Positions 23,332-34,852 of a stretch of DNA of 64,000 bases are shown piece after piece. The stretch covers positions 95,367,223 to 95,431,222 of the forward strand of contig NC_052349.1 of assembly GCF_009727055.1 (NCBI RefSeq), in the 5' to 3' direction. The translations under genes were made by a program, and so were the position numbers. The notes below the pieces were generated by a model. The model made no database searches and was not told the DNA's origin. It was given only the letters and a program-made list of their open reading frames with translations. Numbering within the stretch: the first letter of the stretch is position 1; each line of letters starts with the position of its first letter. The stretch is from Benincasa hispida (Eukaryota; Streptophyta; Magnoliopsida; Cucurbitales; Cucurbitaceae).

Positions 23332-25134
23332 TGATAACTTGTAGAAATACAAGTTATTTATACCATTTTATTTAGATTATGCGGCAAAAAGAAGGAAAAG
23401 TTGCGTCGACCGTATAGAAATTGGTTTAGAAATGCGAAAATTGTAAAGTGTCGTAAGCACACCCGCTAACCCCATTGCGATGGCAAAATGGAATGTCCAA
23501 GTCTTTGTTTTGCAGAAAAATAGGTCACCACATGCGACAACCGCTCGAGGACAAAAATGAACAACGCAATTGCAGCACATGCGACGATCGATCATGGACT
23601 CAAACGATCAACGCATTTCCACCGCATGCGGAAACTGATAAAAGATCAAAGAAATTACACCGCATGCAGCGATCGATCAAAGATGTAAAGAGCAACACAT
23701 TCGCAAGGACTTCTGACATTGTACAGCTTTTCTGTTGTATGATTCTAACAAATTGAACGTGGAGCAGAGCGGACGTTTCCACTATGCCATGGCAAGAATT
23801 ATCAGCTTTTCAGAGCGAGACCACTAATGCAGGAGCCAAGGTCTATAAATAGCTTCATCAAATTCAAAGAAAGCAGGCTGGTCTAAAGAGACAATTTATA
23901 GAAATCCGGGGAGAAAGATGAGACAAGACTGAGAGGTAAGTCTCTGGAGTAAGCAATTATTTCCATTCCCGAAGAAGAAGCTCTGTGCAAAGATCACTTC
24001 TACTTGGAAAACAAGCCTGAGAGGGAAGCTTTCCACTTCATTCTTCCACACACTAGCAAGCAAATAATCTTCAATTAGGATCCGTGTCAAGACATTGACA
24101 CTCTTTCCGTATTTGTTCTTATTTTCCATTCACTTACTGTGTTAATCTCTAATCTTTCACTAACTATCTATAACAAACGCTTATCCTTATATTTCAATGT
24201 CATTATCGTATTCATCATCATCTCTTTGTTCTTCACCATACATTCATCATCCATTTCTTTCATCATGTGTAACTCATCCCCCAGGGTAAAGAGGAAGGAT
24301 TAAGCGAGTAAGTTAATCTTTGTTGAAGAAATCGGCTAAGTTTAGTTAAAGCATGCTCGATGGCATTTTCAACTGTGAGAGGAGAAGTGAAGATGTTATT
24401 TCGCCTCTCGAAAGAAGGTTGGAAGAATGCATTAACTAAAGCAAGAAGTGTTTTAAGAGATGGAAACAACCTTGCGTTCATCACGTTCATCCCTGTTTCA
24501 CCATAGACATATGGGAACGTGGTCGATCACTGAAAGGTGTAAGCCAAGGGAAGGCAGAACCTTAGTTGCGCCCTCAACAAGATTGACGAACTTGCGATGT
24601 CCTTTCTGACTCATTTCACAAGACTTGCCACCGCATTCATCAGATTCTTTTGCACAACTTCACAGCCAATCCTCAACTTGTATAATTAATTGTTTATTCA
24701 TTCTATTTTTACCGCATCTTTATTTATTAGTGCATTTTATTTTACCGCACTCTTTTCATCATCACATTCTATTCTTTATCGCAATTTTACTTTTCATCAC
24801 AATTTACTTTTTAAATCCAATTCATTATTCTTTTTGTATACTGATCGCATATATCCCATCAGTATCGCATTAATCACCGCAATCCCCGTGTTTGACCTCA
24901 GATCACTCTAAGAAACTTGGGTTGGAATTATACTTGGTTCCAGTGTAAGAAAACTTATGACACGCACACTACACGAACGTATATCATTATCATCGCATAC
25001 ATTTAGAACTTAGAATCGCATATCATTATCGCAAAGCGCCCCTACATACATACATACATATATATATATACATCGTCAGCAACCTAACAAGTTGTTTGAC
25101 GACAACACGACAACGAATTAATTTTCAATCATTA
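23332..25134 (+). mobile_element. solo LTR-E inside element F pol
   Basis: Starts TGATAACTTGTAGAAATAC and ends ..CAATCATTA; about 1.80 kb. Flanks ATATC (23327-23331) and GTATC (25135-25139) form a 5 bp target duplication with one mismatch. Joining the flanks restores the RT frame (..GQKIS / RDGLEVD..). The TG..TA ends agree with the LTR-E at 57484-59169. TATA box at 23844-23851. U5 motif near 24885. Confidence 0.83.
23844..23851 (+). promoter_or_regulatory. LTR-E TATA box
   Basis: TATAAATA in 'ggtctataaatagcttc'. Matching boxes in other plus-strand LTR-E copies lie at 49403-49410 and 57846-57853. Confidence 0.6.
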
Positions 25135-25160
25135 GTATCCAGGGACGGGTTGGAGGTGGA
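25135..25160 (+). pseudogene. element F: 26 bp of RT between two solo LTRs
   Basis: Reads RDGLEVD in the frame that continues at 26824. This short island, ending with target site GTGGA, is all that separates the LTR-E and LTR-D insertions. Confidence 0.85.
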
Positions 25161-26823
25161 TGATAACGGGCAGAAATGCACGTTATCATAGTGTTAAGTT
25201 CATAAACAATATTTGATTGTGTTGATGAAATATGTTAAATTACGTCCATTAAGCATAAATTCTATAATATTGCAGTTGCATGCGTCCAATGCATTAGAGC
25301 AGTTGATCTTTACATTTTTGTGCAGAAAATGCGTTAACGCAATGCAGAGAGTGCGATCATAGGAATACATTGGTTGAGTGCAACTTCACTGCAACACTTT
25401 GCGTTGATCGTGCTCGCAAATATTCGCCCAAGAAGAATCATCGCAACTTGGTCAGCACAACATGGTAGGTGCATCCAGGTGAAAGGACAATTTAGAGCGA
25501 TGGGATAGAAAGCTGACGGCAGTCGGATCCAAATTAAGTTGACAGCCAATAACAGTCACGAAGTACATTCAGCTTTATTGGTGACAATTATCTGGCGCAT
25601 CAGTCAAGAATTAAAGTTGTCCCATCTATACAACCAGGAGAGAGAAGTCACCTTTCACCATGGAAACTCTATAAATACCAAGTGCATTCTTCAGAGAAGG
25701 GGTTAAGCAGTCGATTAATTCATCACTTACAAGCTCACGCCTCTATCCATAGTTTTCTTTCATTTTAAGGCCGACGCGAGGAAGAAGGTGTGCCGATAGA
25801 TCGTTCCGGCAAGCTTGGGAAAGCACCGGAAGCTCCAAGATAGAGAGAGGGCTGACGCCTGCGAAAGCGGGAACATTTGTAGATCAGAATAGAGATTTAG
25901 TGTAAAAAGCCTCGGTCAGCAAGGAATTGCTACCAGGCTCTCTACCTTTACTTTTCATTATCATTTTGTACTCAATTCAGTTATAAGAATGGAATGTCTT
26001 TTTCTATATGTTCACTCTCTGTTATTTATGCATGAGTAACTAAATTATTTGAATGGGTTGAGAAGTAGTTAGCTAGCATAACGAGGGAATCTTCATCTTT
26101 GCGATTATCTTGTTTATGTATGCTTCATTCGTCTATTAGAGATACTCAGAAGGGTAGTCTAAAGACAGGATCTAGACTTGGGAAGGTCAGGTCAGAATCT
26201 AGGTTTGGAAAAACTAGATTAGAACGCATAAACGGGAGATAGGCGCTTAGGCATGAGCACTATTTGTTATCAACGCATCGCATGCATCTTAGCAATAAGG
26301 AATGATTGTATGCGGTCACCTTGCTTTCATGCATTTTGCATCAATGCATAGGACAAGAGTAGAGACTTAGGGATAAGCTCTATGGACATTTTGCATTCAA
26401 CACATGCGTCCTAGAATTAGGAGCATCGTATTTACATTGGGAAATGACTTGTTGTGCATGGTTGTAACATGATCGCAAGGTTTGACGCATTCCCAATAAC
26501 GTTAGCTAAAAGACCTTCTCAACCCGTTCATCGCATACTCATTGCATCTATCAACGCAACTATCTTTCTCAAATCCGCCGCCTTTATTTACTTCTTTTTC
26601 ATCAACGCAACAACACACCCGCACTTTATTTATTCACTTGGTTACCACAAAGTTTTCATAACATTACCAACGAAACTATTTTCACAAGTCCCTGTGTTCG
26701 ACCCTGGAATTACCAGGAAACTCAGAGGAATTTACACTTGAACTACGCTGGGGAAACTTGAGTGCACAACACAATCCATCAATGCATATCATCCCTATTT
26801 CTATTCAATAAAATAACGCATCA
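25161..26823 (+). mobile_element. solo LTR-D inside element F pol
   Basis: Starts TGATAACGGGC and ends ..ACGCATCA; 1,663 bp. A perfect 5 bp target duplication GTGGA lies at 25156-25160 and 26824-26828. Removing it restores GLEVDKATIEAIEK. It has the terminal hairpin, a TATA box at 25670-25677 and the U5 hairpin CCTGG..CCAGG at 26703-26717. This is the cleanest single insertion in the window. Confidence 0.93.
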
Positions 26824-27800
26824 GTGGACAAGGCAACAATTGAAGCAATTGAAAAACTCCCACCTCCAACAAGTGTAAAGGTTGTAAGAAGTTTCTTGAG
26901 GCATGCTAGATTTTACAAACGTTTTGTCAAGGACTTTTCAAAAATAGCACGTCCGCTGAGTGCATTGATGGAGGCTGACAAAAAATTTGACTTTGACGAC
27001 AATTGCCTCATCGCATTCAGGATTTTGAAGAATGCATTGATGACCGCGCCCGTGTTGTTCGCACCAGATTGGACACTTCCCTTTGAATTAATGTGTGATG
27101 TGAGCTGGTATGCGATGGGAGCAGTACTGGCACAGAAGAGAAAAACAACATTACATCCCATCGCATATGCGAGTAAAACTTTGAATCCTGCTCAAACTAA
27201 CTACTCCACCTCAGAAAAAAAGATGCTTGCGGTAATTTTTGCGTTGGAGAAATTTAGAGCATATTTGCTGGGAACAAAAGTACTCATCCACACTAACCAC
27301 TCGACAATAAAATATTTCATGACAAAGAAGGACGCGAAGCCGAGGTTGATCAGATAGGTTCTCCTCCTCCAGGAATTTGATATAGAAATAATTGATCGCA
27401 AGGGGACGGAGAACCAAGTTTTGGATTACTTATCTAGAATGGAAAACCCAGAGATTGACTACAATCAGTCAAAGGTGAATGCGGTGTTCCCAGACGAGCA
27501 GCTATTTCACATTGAAAAATTGCCATGGTACGCAGACGTGGTGAATTATCTAGTTTGCGAGCAATTCCCCGAAGATTACACTGACCACCAAAAGAGGCGG
27601 CTAAAGCATGAATGCATATCATATTTTTGGGATGAGCCAAATCTTATAAGAAGGGGGCAAACCAGATTCTACAACTGTGTGTACCGAATGCTATTCAACA
27701 ACGCATATTATCGCAATGTCATGATTCTCCATATGGCGGGCACTTTGGAGGACAGCGCACCGCAGCTAAAGTATTACAAAGTGGATACTATTGGCTAACA
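26824..27800 (+). pseudogene. element F: RT end, RNase H and linker
   Basis: The frame continues from the RT: VDKATIEAIEKLPPPTSVKVVRSFL, then FVKDFSKIARPLSALMEAD. RNase H has ELMCDVSWYAMGAVLAQ, where the usual CDAS Asp is kept as CDVS, then [36 protein letters not shown] with the catalytic Glu, and IHTNHSTIKYF where the usual Asp is Asn. A TAG at 27355-27357 replaces a conserved Trp; the same frame stays open to 27798 through [10 protein letters not shown] and the integrase N-terminal HHCC region, where it frameshifts. Confidence 0.9.
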
Positions 27801-28797
27801 CTGTTTAAGGATGCAATTGACTACGTGATGAAGTGTGACCGGTGCCAACGCACAGGTAACATTTTGTGGAAACATGCAATGCCTATGAACACCATTTTGG
27901 AACTAGAGTTGTTCGACGTCTGGGGCATTGATTTCATGGGACCATTCCCACCATTGAATGGTCAAAACTATATTTTTCTAGTCGTCGACTACGTGTCGAA
28001 GTGGGTAGAAGCAGTGGCATGCGCCATAAGCGATGCGACGGTAGTCTCTAAATTCCTTAAGAAAAACATTTTCACTCGTTTTGGCACTCCACGTGCCGTA
28101 ATAAGTGACGAAGGCTCCCACTTTGTCAATCACACTATCAAGGAATTGTTGCGTAAATATAATATCCTCTATAAAGTGGCTACCGCATACAATCCATAGA
28201 CGAATAGTCAGGCCGAAGTGTCCAAATCGATACTGGAGAAGGTGGTAAAGCCTTCCCGAAAGGATTGGGCAACAAAGCTAGACAATGCATTATGGGCATA
28301 TCAGACTGCATATAAGACACCCATAGGTATGTCCCCATATGCTTTGGTATTTGGTAAAGCATGTTTTACAATTGGAGCTGGAGCACAAAGCGCTGTGGGC
28401 AGTGAAGAAGCTAAACTTTGATTTAAAGACAACAGGAGAAACGAGAAAACTTCAATTGATCGAGCTGGAGAAATGGAGAATTAACACATATGAGAACGCA
28501 AAGATCTACAAGGAGCGCGCAAAGCGCTGGCATGACAAACAAATATGTAGGAAGGACCTCCAAGTCGGGCAAAAGGTCTAACTATTTAAATCACGACTAC
28601 GGCTCTTCCCTGGGAAATTAAAGTCACGTTGGATCGGACCATTCATAGTCAAAAAGGTATTCTCGTATGGCGCGATCGAGTTATCTAATGATGACGGAAC
28701 CAACATATTCAAAGTTAATGGGCAATGAGTGAAAGTGTATCGCGGAGAAGGCTGGCATCACAAATTCGACTCCATGGACCTGAGAAACTCTGAATGA
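27801..28797 (+). pseudogene. element F: integrase
   Basis: MKCDRCQRTGN (CxxC) precedes the core. The catalytic residues appear in [19 protein letters not shown] and QAEVSK, so the D,D,E set is present, unlike element A. Three or four residues after QAEVSK, where other copies have NREIK, are missing. A TAG near 28198 interrupts HNPQT. The C-terminal part ([27 protein letters not shown], then LPGKLKSRWIGPF, the GPY/F-like module) shifts frame near 28370 and has further stops near 28580 and 28727. Confidence 0.9.
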
Positions 28798-30155
28798 GAA
28801 AGAAGTGGGTGGTCCCTGCGCTATCAGGCGATTTAAATTCATCAGGGATGCAAGTTTTGTGAAGTATCTGTTGAAATCCTGAAATCTTAAACTTATCTCT
28901 ACTCCTTAGTATTATCATTTCAATATCTTTTTGCTTAAAAAAAAAAGTGATTGTGCTGAACGATTGCGGTAAGTGATTTTGTTAACTTTATTCTTTTTAA
29001 TATTATTTGACCCTCTCGATGTTTTTCTTGCAACGATCGAGGTGAACGATTGCACAGGTGCTACACAAAGACGCAATTACTTAATATCGTCACTGCAATC
29101 CAAAGAAAGTAGATCACCGCAAAGCAGGATGCGTCAACAAATAATACGGGCGACAACGCAAATTTGGGGGTTGTATCTTTCCTTGACTTTATTCCAAATT
29201 TTGCACTATCACATCGCATTTTAATTTTGAAAGTTTTATCACCGCATCCTCTTTGGTTATCGCAATCATTTAAACATTGATCAATTTAGTAAGTCACCGC
29301 ATGCTTTCTCTTTGCCAATTATGATTTCGATGATGAAACACATGCTTCTATTTTTTTTCATATACACTAGGGTCAACTTAATTTTAGGACAGTCACCTCA
29401 TGAAATATTTCTAGAAGTTAGTGGTTTGCTAGATTTCTTTCAAACTGACCCTTTACGGAGCTTCCTAAGCACATCGCATGACTTCTTTCAACCTTTTAGC
29501 AATGAGGACATTGCCGGATTTTAAATTTGGGGGTGCGGTATTCATACCTTGCTATTTTAGCTTATCTATATAAAAAAAAAAAATTAACTTTGCGATTTAA
29601 TCCTACTCGTAGTTGGAGGTCCGCATGACACACATGGGGGCAAGCCAAAACGAAGGTAGAAATTGTGGTCAATGCATAAAAATGACCGCAACTCTGCTAC
29701 CAAAAGGGTATGAGTTTAGTCTGAAAAAGAGCGCCTTGCTCGTAGTTGGATGTCTGAATGACACACGTGGGGGCAAGCCAAAACGAAGGCGAGGCACTTG
29801 GATCAACGCAAGGTCAAATAGAGAAAAGAAAGTAATATATATATATATATTATATATATAATGTCTAAAAGAAGCAAAGATAAAAATCATTTAACACCCC
29901 AGTGAAAAAGTTTTTTTATTAAATAAATCATGCGATGTCCTGGAATCTAGTAAAGTCTTTTTGAAGGTTAAACTTGCGGTCACTAAATTTTAGAAATATT
30001 TTAAGAAGATACCTGAATAAGAATTAAGGAAATTTTGGTGCATAGGATTTGAATGAGGTATCCTTGAGAAATCTAGGAAAAGAGATTGCGGTCGACTTTC
30101 TAAAGGAAATCTTTAGCTTATGCTTGAGGACAAGCATTGTTTAAATTTGAGGGTG
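28798..30155 (+). other. element F: 3' untranslated region
   Basis: Same order as in element A. AAATTTGGGGG at 29160 and 29523; the second follows a GCAATG AGGA CATTGC hairpin (29499-29514). The CGTAGTTGG motif is present twice (29608-29656, 29741-29789). An AT microsatellite lies at about 29836-29862. No coding potential is seen. Confidence 0.8.
30120..30155 (+). promoter_or_regulatory. polypurine tract with upstream hairpin (element F)
   Basis: ATGCTTG AGGA CAAGCAT (30120-30137) followed by AAATTTGAGGGTG (30143-30155). The PPT has one G-to-A change against element A. TGATAAC of the LTR follows at 30156. Confidence 0.87.
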
Positions 30156-31778
30156 TGATAACGGGAAGAAATGCACGTTATTATAGTGCTAAGTTATTAA
30201 AAAATGAAGGTTTGTGTGAATAAAATATATATAATTGCGTCCAAAAAGCATTAAGTTCATAATATTTCGGTCGCAGGCGTCCACGCATGAAAACAGTTAA
30301 CTTATATATTTTTGTGCAGAATATGCATTGACGCAAGGTGGAAAATGCGATCACAAGAAATCAACGCGAACGCAGCGTTACCGCAAGGCTTTGCTGTGAT
30401 TTGCGCTCGCAATTATCTGCTCAAGAAGGATTGCCGCATAGAGCCGGCACAACTTGGTGGGCGCATTTGGGTGAAAAGTATAATAAATCACGATGGGACA
30501 GAAAGCTGATGACAGTCGATTTCGAATTAAGTTGACAAACCGCTAACGAATTACTGTAGCAAGTACACTCAACTTTTCGGTGACAAATATTTGGCACATC
30601 AGGTAGAGAATTAATGTCATCCCATTAGTGCAATCATAAGAGAGAAGCAGCCTTTCACCCCGAAGCTCTATAAATACCAAAGGCAACCTACAGTGAAGAA
30701 GTTCGGATAGTTAGATAATTTTCCCTTAGATAGAAGTAGATTTTCTTTTACTTCAAAGGGCGGAGCAAGAGAAGGGAAGAGACGTGGAAAAGTGGAGAGA
30801 GGGCCGAATCTTGCTAGAGCGAGACTATCTTTTGAATAGAGTAGAGAAGAACTGTGTAAAAAGCCTTAGGAAGCAAGAGATTGCCATAAGGCTCTTTATT
30901 CCCATTTCGCATTGTTATTTTCTATTTCAACTCTATATCTATAAAATGGAACTTGCTTATCTACATCTGTTCACTCTCTTAAAAGCACGCATGAGTAGCT
31001 AAATCCATTGAATGGGTTGAGATGAACTAAGCTAACATGACCTAGGATCTTCATCGCATGCGATTGTCTTGACTTATGTTGCACCCAACACCCCTTTAGA
31101 GCTACTCGAGAAAGACTCTAAGAACCTAAGACTTGAGAGAGCTAGGTTAGAATCTAGACTCGAGAGAGCAAGATTAGATATGCATAAGCAAGAGATAGGG
31201 ACTTAGAGAAAAGCTCTGTTTGCCAATATGCATCGCATGCACCCTAAAGATAGGTTATGATATTATGCGATCGCCTTGTTTGTATGTATACCATTTGTCA
31301 TCGCATAGATAAGAATAGAGGCTTATGTGTAGGCCCAATAGACTTATCGCATATATCGCATGCGTTCTAGAACTAGAGGCCGTAGCATTTGCGTTGAGAG
31401 ATGATTTGTTATTGTATGTGTGTTGCATGATCGCATAACATGAACGCATCTTAGGAAGTGTTAGCTGAACCCCTTCTCAACCCGTTCCCCACATATTCAT
31501 CGTATCTTCCGTATTATAAAATCTTGTCCTAACTCTGCCGCATACTTTTTATTACTGCAAACAACAACCCAAAAACAACTCTTGATTTATTGGTTATCGC
31601 AAAGTTTTCTTAAAAATTATCACCGCATACCATTTTCCCAAGTCCCTGAGTTCGACCCTGGACTTCCCAGGAAACTCAGAGGGATTTATACTTGGATTTT
31701 GCTGAAAAAACTTGTTGTTCAATGCATTCCCATCACCACAATTCATTTCATAATTTCACCTCATAAAATAACCCATCA
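30156..31778 (+). repeat. element F 3' LTR-D
   Basis: Starts TGATAACGGGAAG after the PPT and ends ..AACCCATCA; 1,623 bp, the same length as element A's LTR without its insertion. TATA box 30669-30676. U5 hairpin CCTGG ACTTC CCAGG at 31657-31671. Beyond it lies a copia LTR. Confidence 0.9.
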
Positions 31779-33683
31779 GCGACTCTAATCGAACAACAGC
31801 AACCACGAGCGCTCAATTTACACGACCGCAACACAACACGAACACCGCACAAACACTTCGCGCTCGTCCTCAACGATCTCCTCAGTCACAAACCCCTCCG
31901 TAGTAGCAGGAACACCGCGCTCGTCCTCAGCAACACGAACGGCCTCCACAACACCACAAACAGCCTCCAGAAAACCTCGACGGTGTCGAGTTGAGTCTAA
32001 CACCACAAACAAGGTGACCTTGGTATTCTCGGTGTGAGAATCTAGAGGGTGGGCTCTGTTCGGACTTGGTATGAGGCAGACAAAGGAGGAAACAACGATA
32101 GCATACACGACTGGGCAAGTGAGAGATATCGGAGACCTATCGTATAGGTCGAGGCCCAATCGTTTGGATAAAGCTATGTGATCATCTAGAAAAAGCTATG
32201 AGATCGTTTAGCTCTATCGTTTAGCTCGGTCTGTCACCTACAGACTCTACACGATCGTTTACCTTGGGCCAACGATCGTCTAGTAAAACTATGTGATCGT
32301 TTCGTAATACTGCACGATCGTTTAGCTCACACTTGCACGATCATTTAGCTCACCCAGCCGTTGTTTAGTAAATCTGAATTTACTTGACAACTTCGTGAGT
32401 TTCTTTTTCTTGAGAGAAAACTCAAAAACCTTTTCAAACTTTTGTAAAACCTTCTTTTCAAAATAGGAAACCACTTTCCTTTTAAACTCACGGTTACCAT
32501 GATCCAATAACCACCCACTACTTTGGTTTTTTAAAAGAAAAAGTATTAATTATCCAATAATTAATATTATTATAAACATAAATGATAACCAACTTATCAT
32601 ACTATATTTATAACCTATAGTTTTAATATTTCATCTCATGAAACATATAAACCATAGTTTTTTTTCTATTCCATGGTACTTAATGTAAATCTCATTTACA
32701 TCAATCCTCCACTAGATGTATCTTATACATCATACCGATTATATCATATATAATCAAAATATCTATTGTCAATTTGAACATTTCAAATCAACACCATGAA
32801 CTAATCCTCAACAGAATCCAAGCTACCAAGGGGACCTTATGGACCTGTAGCTCCAAAGCTCCAATGGTACATGAATAACTGATTAAACTCTTTAGTCACG
32901 GGATCCACCATCTGTTAACTGCCAGGAACTCCATTAAAGACCAACAGCTGAACTCTCCTTACTATAGATATATTATGTGTCCATCTTAACCAATTAGCAG
33001 TGCAACAACCCTTCATAGATCGCTCGTAAGTACAGCTAGGCCAATAACCGTTATGCCCCTGTAGTACATCTGTATCCTTAAGTACCACTGATCCCTCTAA
33101 TGAATATAAGTCATAGTCCTACTATGACTGATTCTTCTCTTCCAAAAAGAAGCTGTGGCCACTATGTTCAAGCCTCGAAATTAGCCCTTAAGGGAGCAAT
33201 CTCTCTACTTATCCCTACTTCGAGAAAGAAGTGAATTCCATATTGTGGATTGAGTTTCCAGCTAACAGATCAGACAAGTCCCCAAAAGGGTAGGCATGTT
33301 GAGTTGGCAATCTGGCCACTCTCACCGATACTAAAAAAAGAACCGCCCTTAAAGGCAAGAATTCCAAAAACACTCAGGATTGAGATCGTGTCACCTATGG
33401 TCATTTAGGTGAGATGCAAGTCTCTAGTATCAATGGCGTTATACACAGAGTCTAGTCATCTCGTGATCCAGGTCTTATACAAACTCTTTGTATAGGACAC
33501 CCCCGCTCCACGTCTCTACATGAATGGTCAGGATCTACCATCGTAGTAGTTTACAACAATTGCAAACCTCTACAAAGAGAGCCATATCCGTAGTGTCACT
33601 AAGGATCAGGTATCCCACCTTAATCCTTATACTACAGACCGATTTAGGTTATCACTTAAGGCATGATCCACTTGTATATCTAA
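31779..33683 (-). repeat. copia LTR, partial, minus strand
   Basis: A GC-rich start (31779-32150), then clustered CGATCG palindromes (32150-32352), then sequence shared with the copia LTRs at 1130-3189 and 13291-15220, such as 'taccaaggggaccttatggacc'. Both ends are cut, by LTR-D copies at 31778 and 33684. The 113-residue minus-strand frame at 31818-32159 shows no domain and is probably chance. Confidence 0.68.
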
Positions 33684-34852
33684 TGCATGTTGTTATGCGA
33701 TGAAATAATGGAGTAGAATGAGGTGGTGGAATATGCATTGTGCAAACAAGTTTTCTCAGTAAGACCCAAGTATAAATCCTACTGAGTTGCCTGGTAAGCC
33801 CAGGGTCAAACACAGAGACTAAGGAAGACACTATGCGATGGTAATTTTCGACCCCTTTGCGGTAACAATTAAATCAATGGTTTGGTTGGTTTGTTGTTTA
33901 AGGTATAAAAAGTATGCGGTGGATTTGAGAAAAGAGTAATTATGTGACAGATACACTGAGTATGTGGCGGAACGGGTTGAGAAGGTCTTTAGCTAGCATT
34001 TCCCAAGAATGCATTCAAGCTATGCGATCATGCCACACTCATGCGATAATGTCTATAGAGCTTATTCCTAAGTCTTTACTTGCCTATGCGATGATGCGAG
34101 ATGCACACAAGGACAAGGTGACCGCATACAATCATAACCTATCTCTAGGGTGCATGAGATGCGTTAATAGCAAACAGAGCTTATTCCTAAGCTTCTATCT
34201 CTTGATTATGCGGTTCTAATCTGACTCTCCCAAGCCTAGATTCTAATCTGACTTTTTCAAGCCTAGATTCTATCCTTAGACTACCCTCTCGAGTATCTCT
34301 AATGGACGAATGACGCATACATAATACAAGATAATCACATAGAATGAAAATCCCAAGTAATGCTAGCTAAGTACTTTTCAACCCATTCAACAAATGTAGC
34401 TACTCATGCGTAATGTATAGAGAGTGAACATATATAAAGATATAATTTCCATTTCTATAAATAAGTTCAGAGTACAAAATGACAATGAAAAATCAGGGTA
34501 GAGAGCCTAGTAGCAATTCCTTGCTTCCCAAGGCTTTTATACTGCGTTATCTCTATTCTGCCCAAAAGATATTCTTGCTTCCGCAAGAGTTGGCCCTCTC
34601 TCTGATTTCGACGCTCCTGGAACTCTTCCGAGTTCATCAGGACGATCTATCGGAGTAATCTCCCTTTACTCGCTTCCACCTTCTATGTAAAAGAAAAACT
34701 ATGCGCAAGGCTACTTCTATCTATAGGGAAAATTCTATAAACTTGTACTTGCTACAGTAGGTCATTAACGACTTGTCAACTTAATTCGGAATCAACCGTC
34801 ATCAACTTTCTATCCCATCATGATTTATTAAGCTTTTCACCCAGATGCTCTT
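33684..34852 (-). repeat. element G 3' LTR-D, 5'-truncated
   Basis: Minus-strand LTR-D whose 3' end reads ..CGCATAACAACATGCA. Compared with 30156-31778 the first 300 or so bases, including the terminal hairpin, are missing. It joins RT coding sequence at 34852/34853 without PPT, UTR, RNase H or integrase, so an internal deletion reached into the LTR. Confidence 0.82.

Noticed and set aside
24625..24911. 82- and 73-residue frames rich in Ile, Phe and His
   Set aside because: Inside LTR-E and not conserved in other LTR-E copies.
29836..29862. AT repeat as a replication origin or matrix site
   Set aside because: A simple microsatellite in a 3' UTR; nothing else supports such a role.
31818..32159. 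113-residue minus-strand frame in a copia LTR
   Set aside because: Compositional (AAC/CTC-rich), no domain, inside an LTR with CGATCG clusters.
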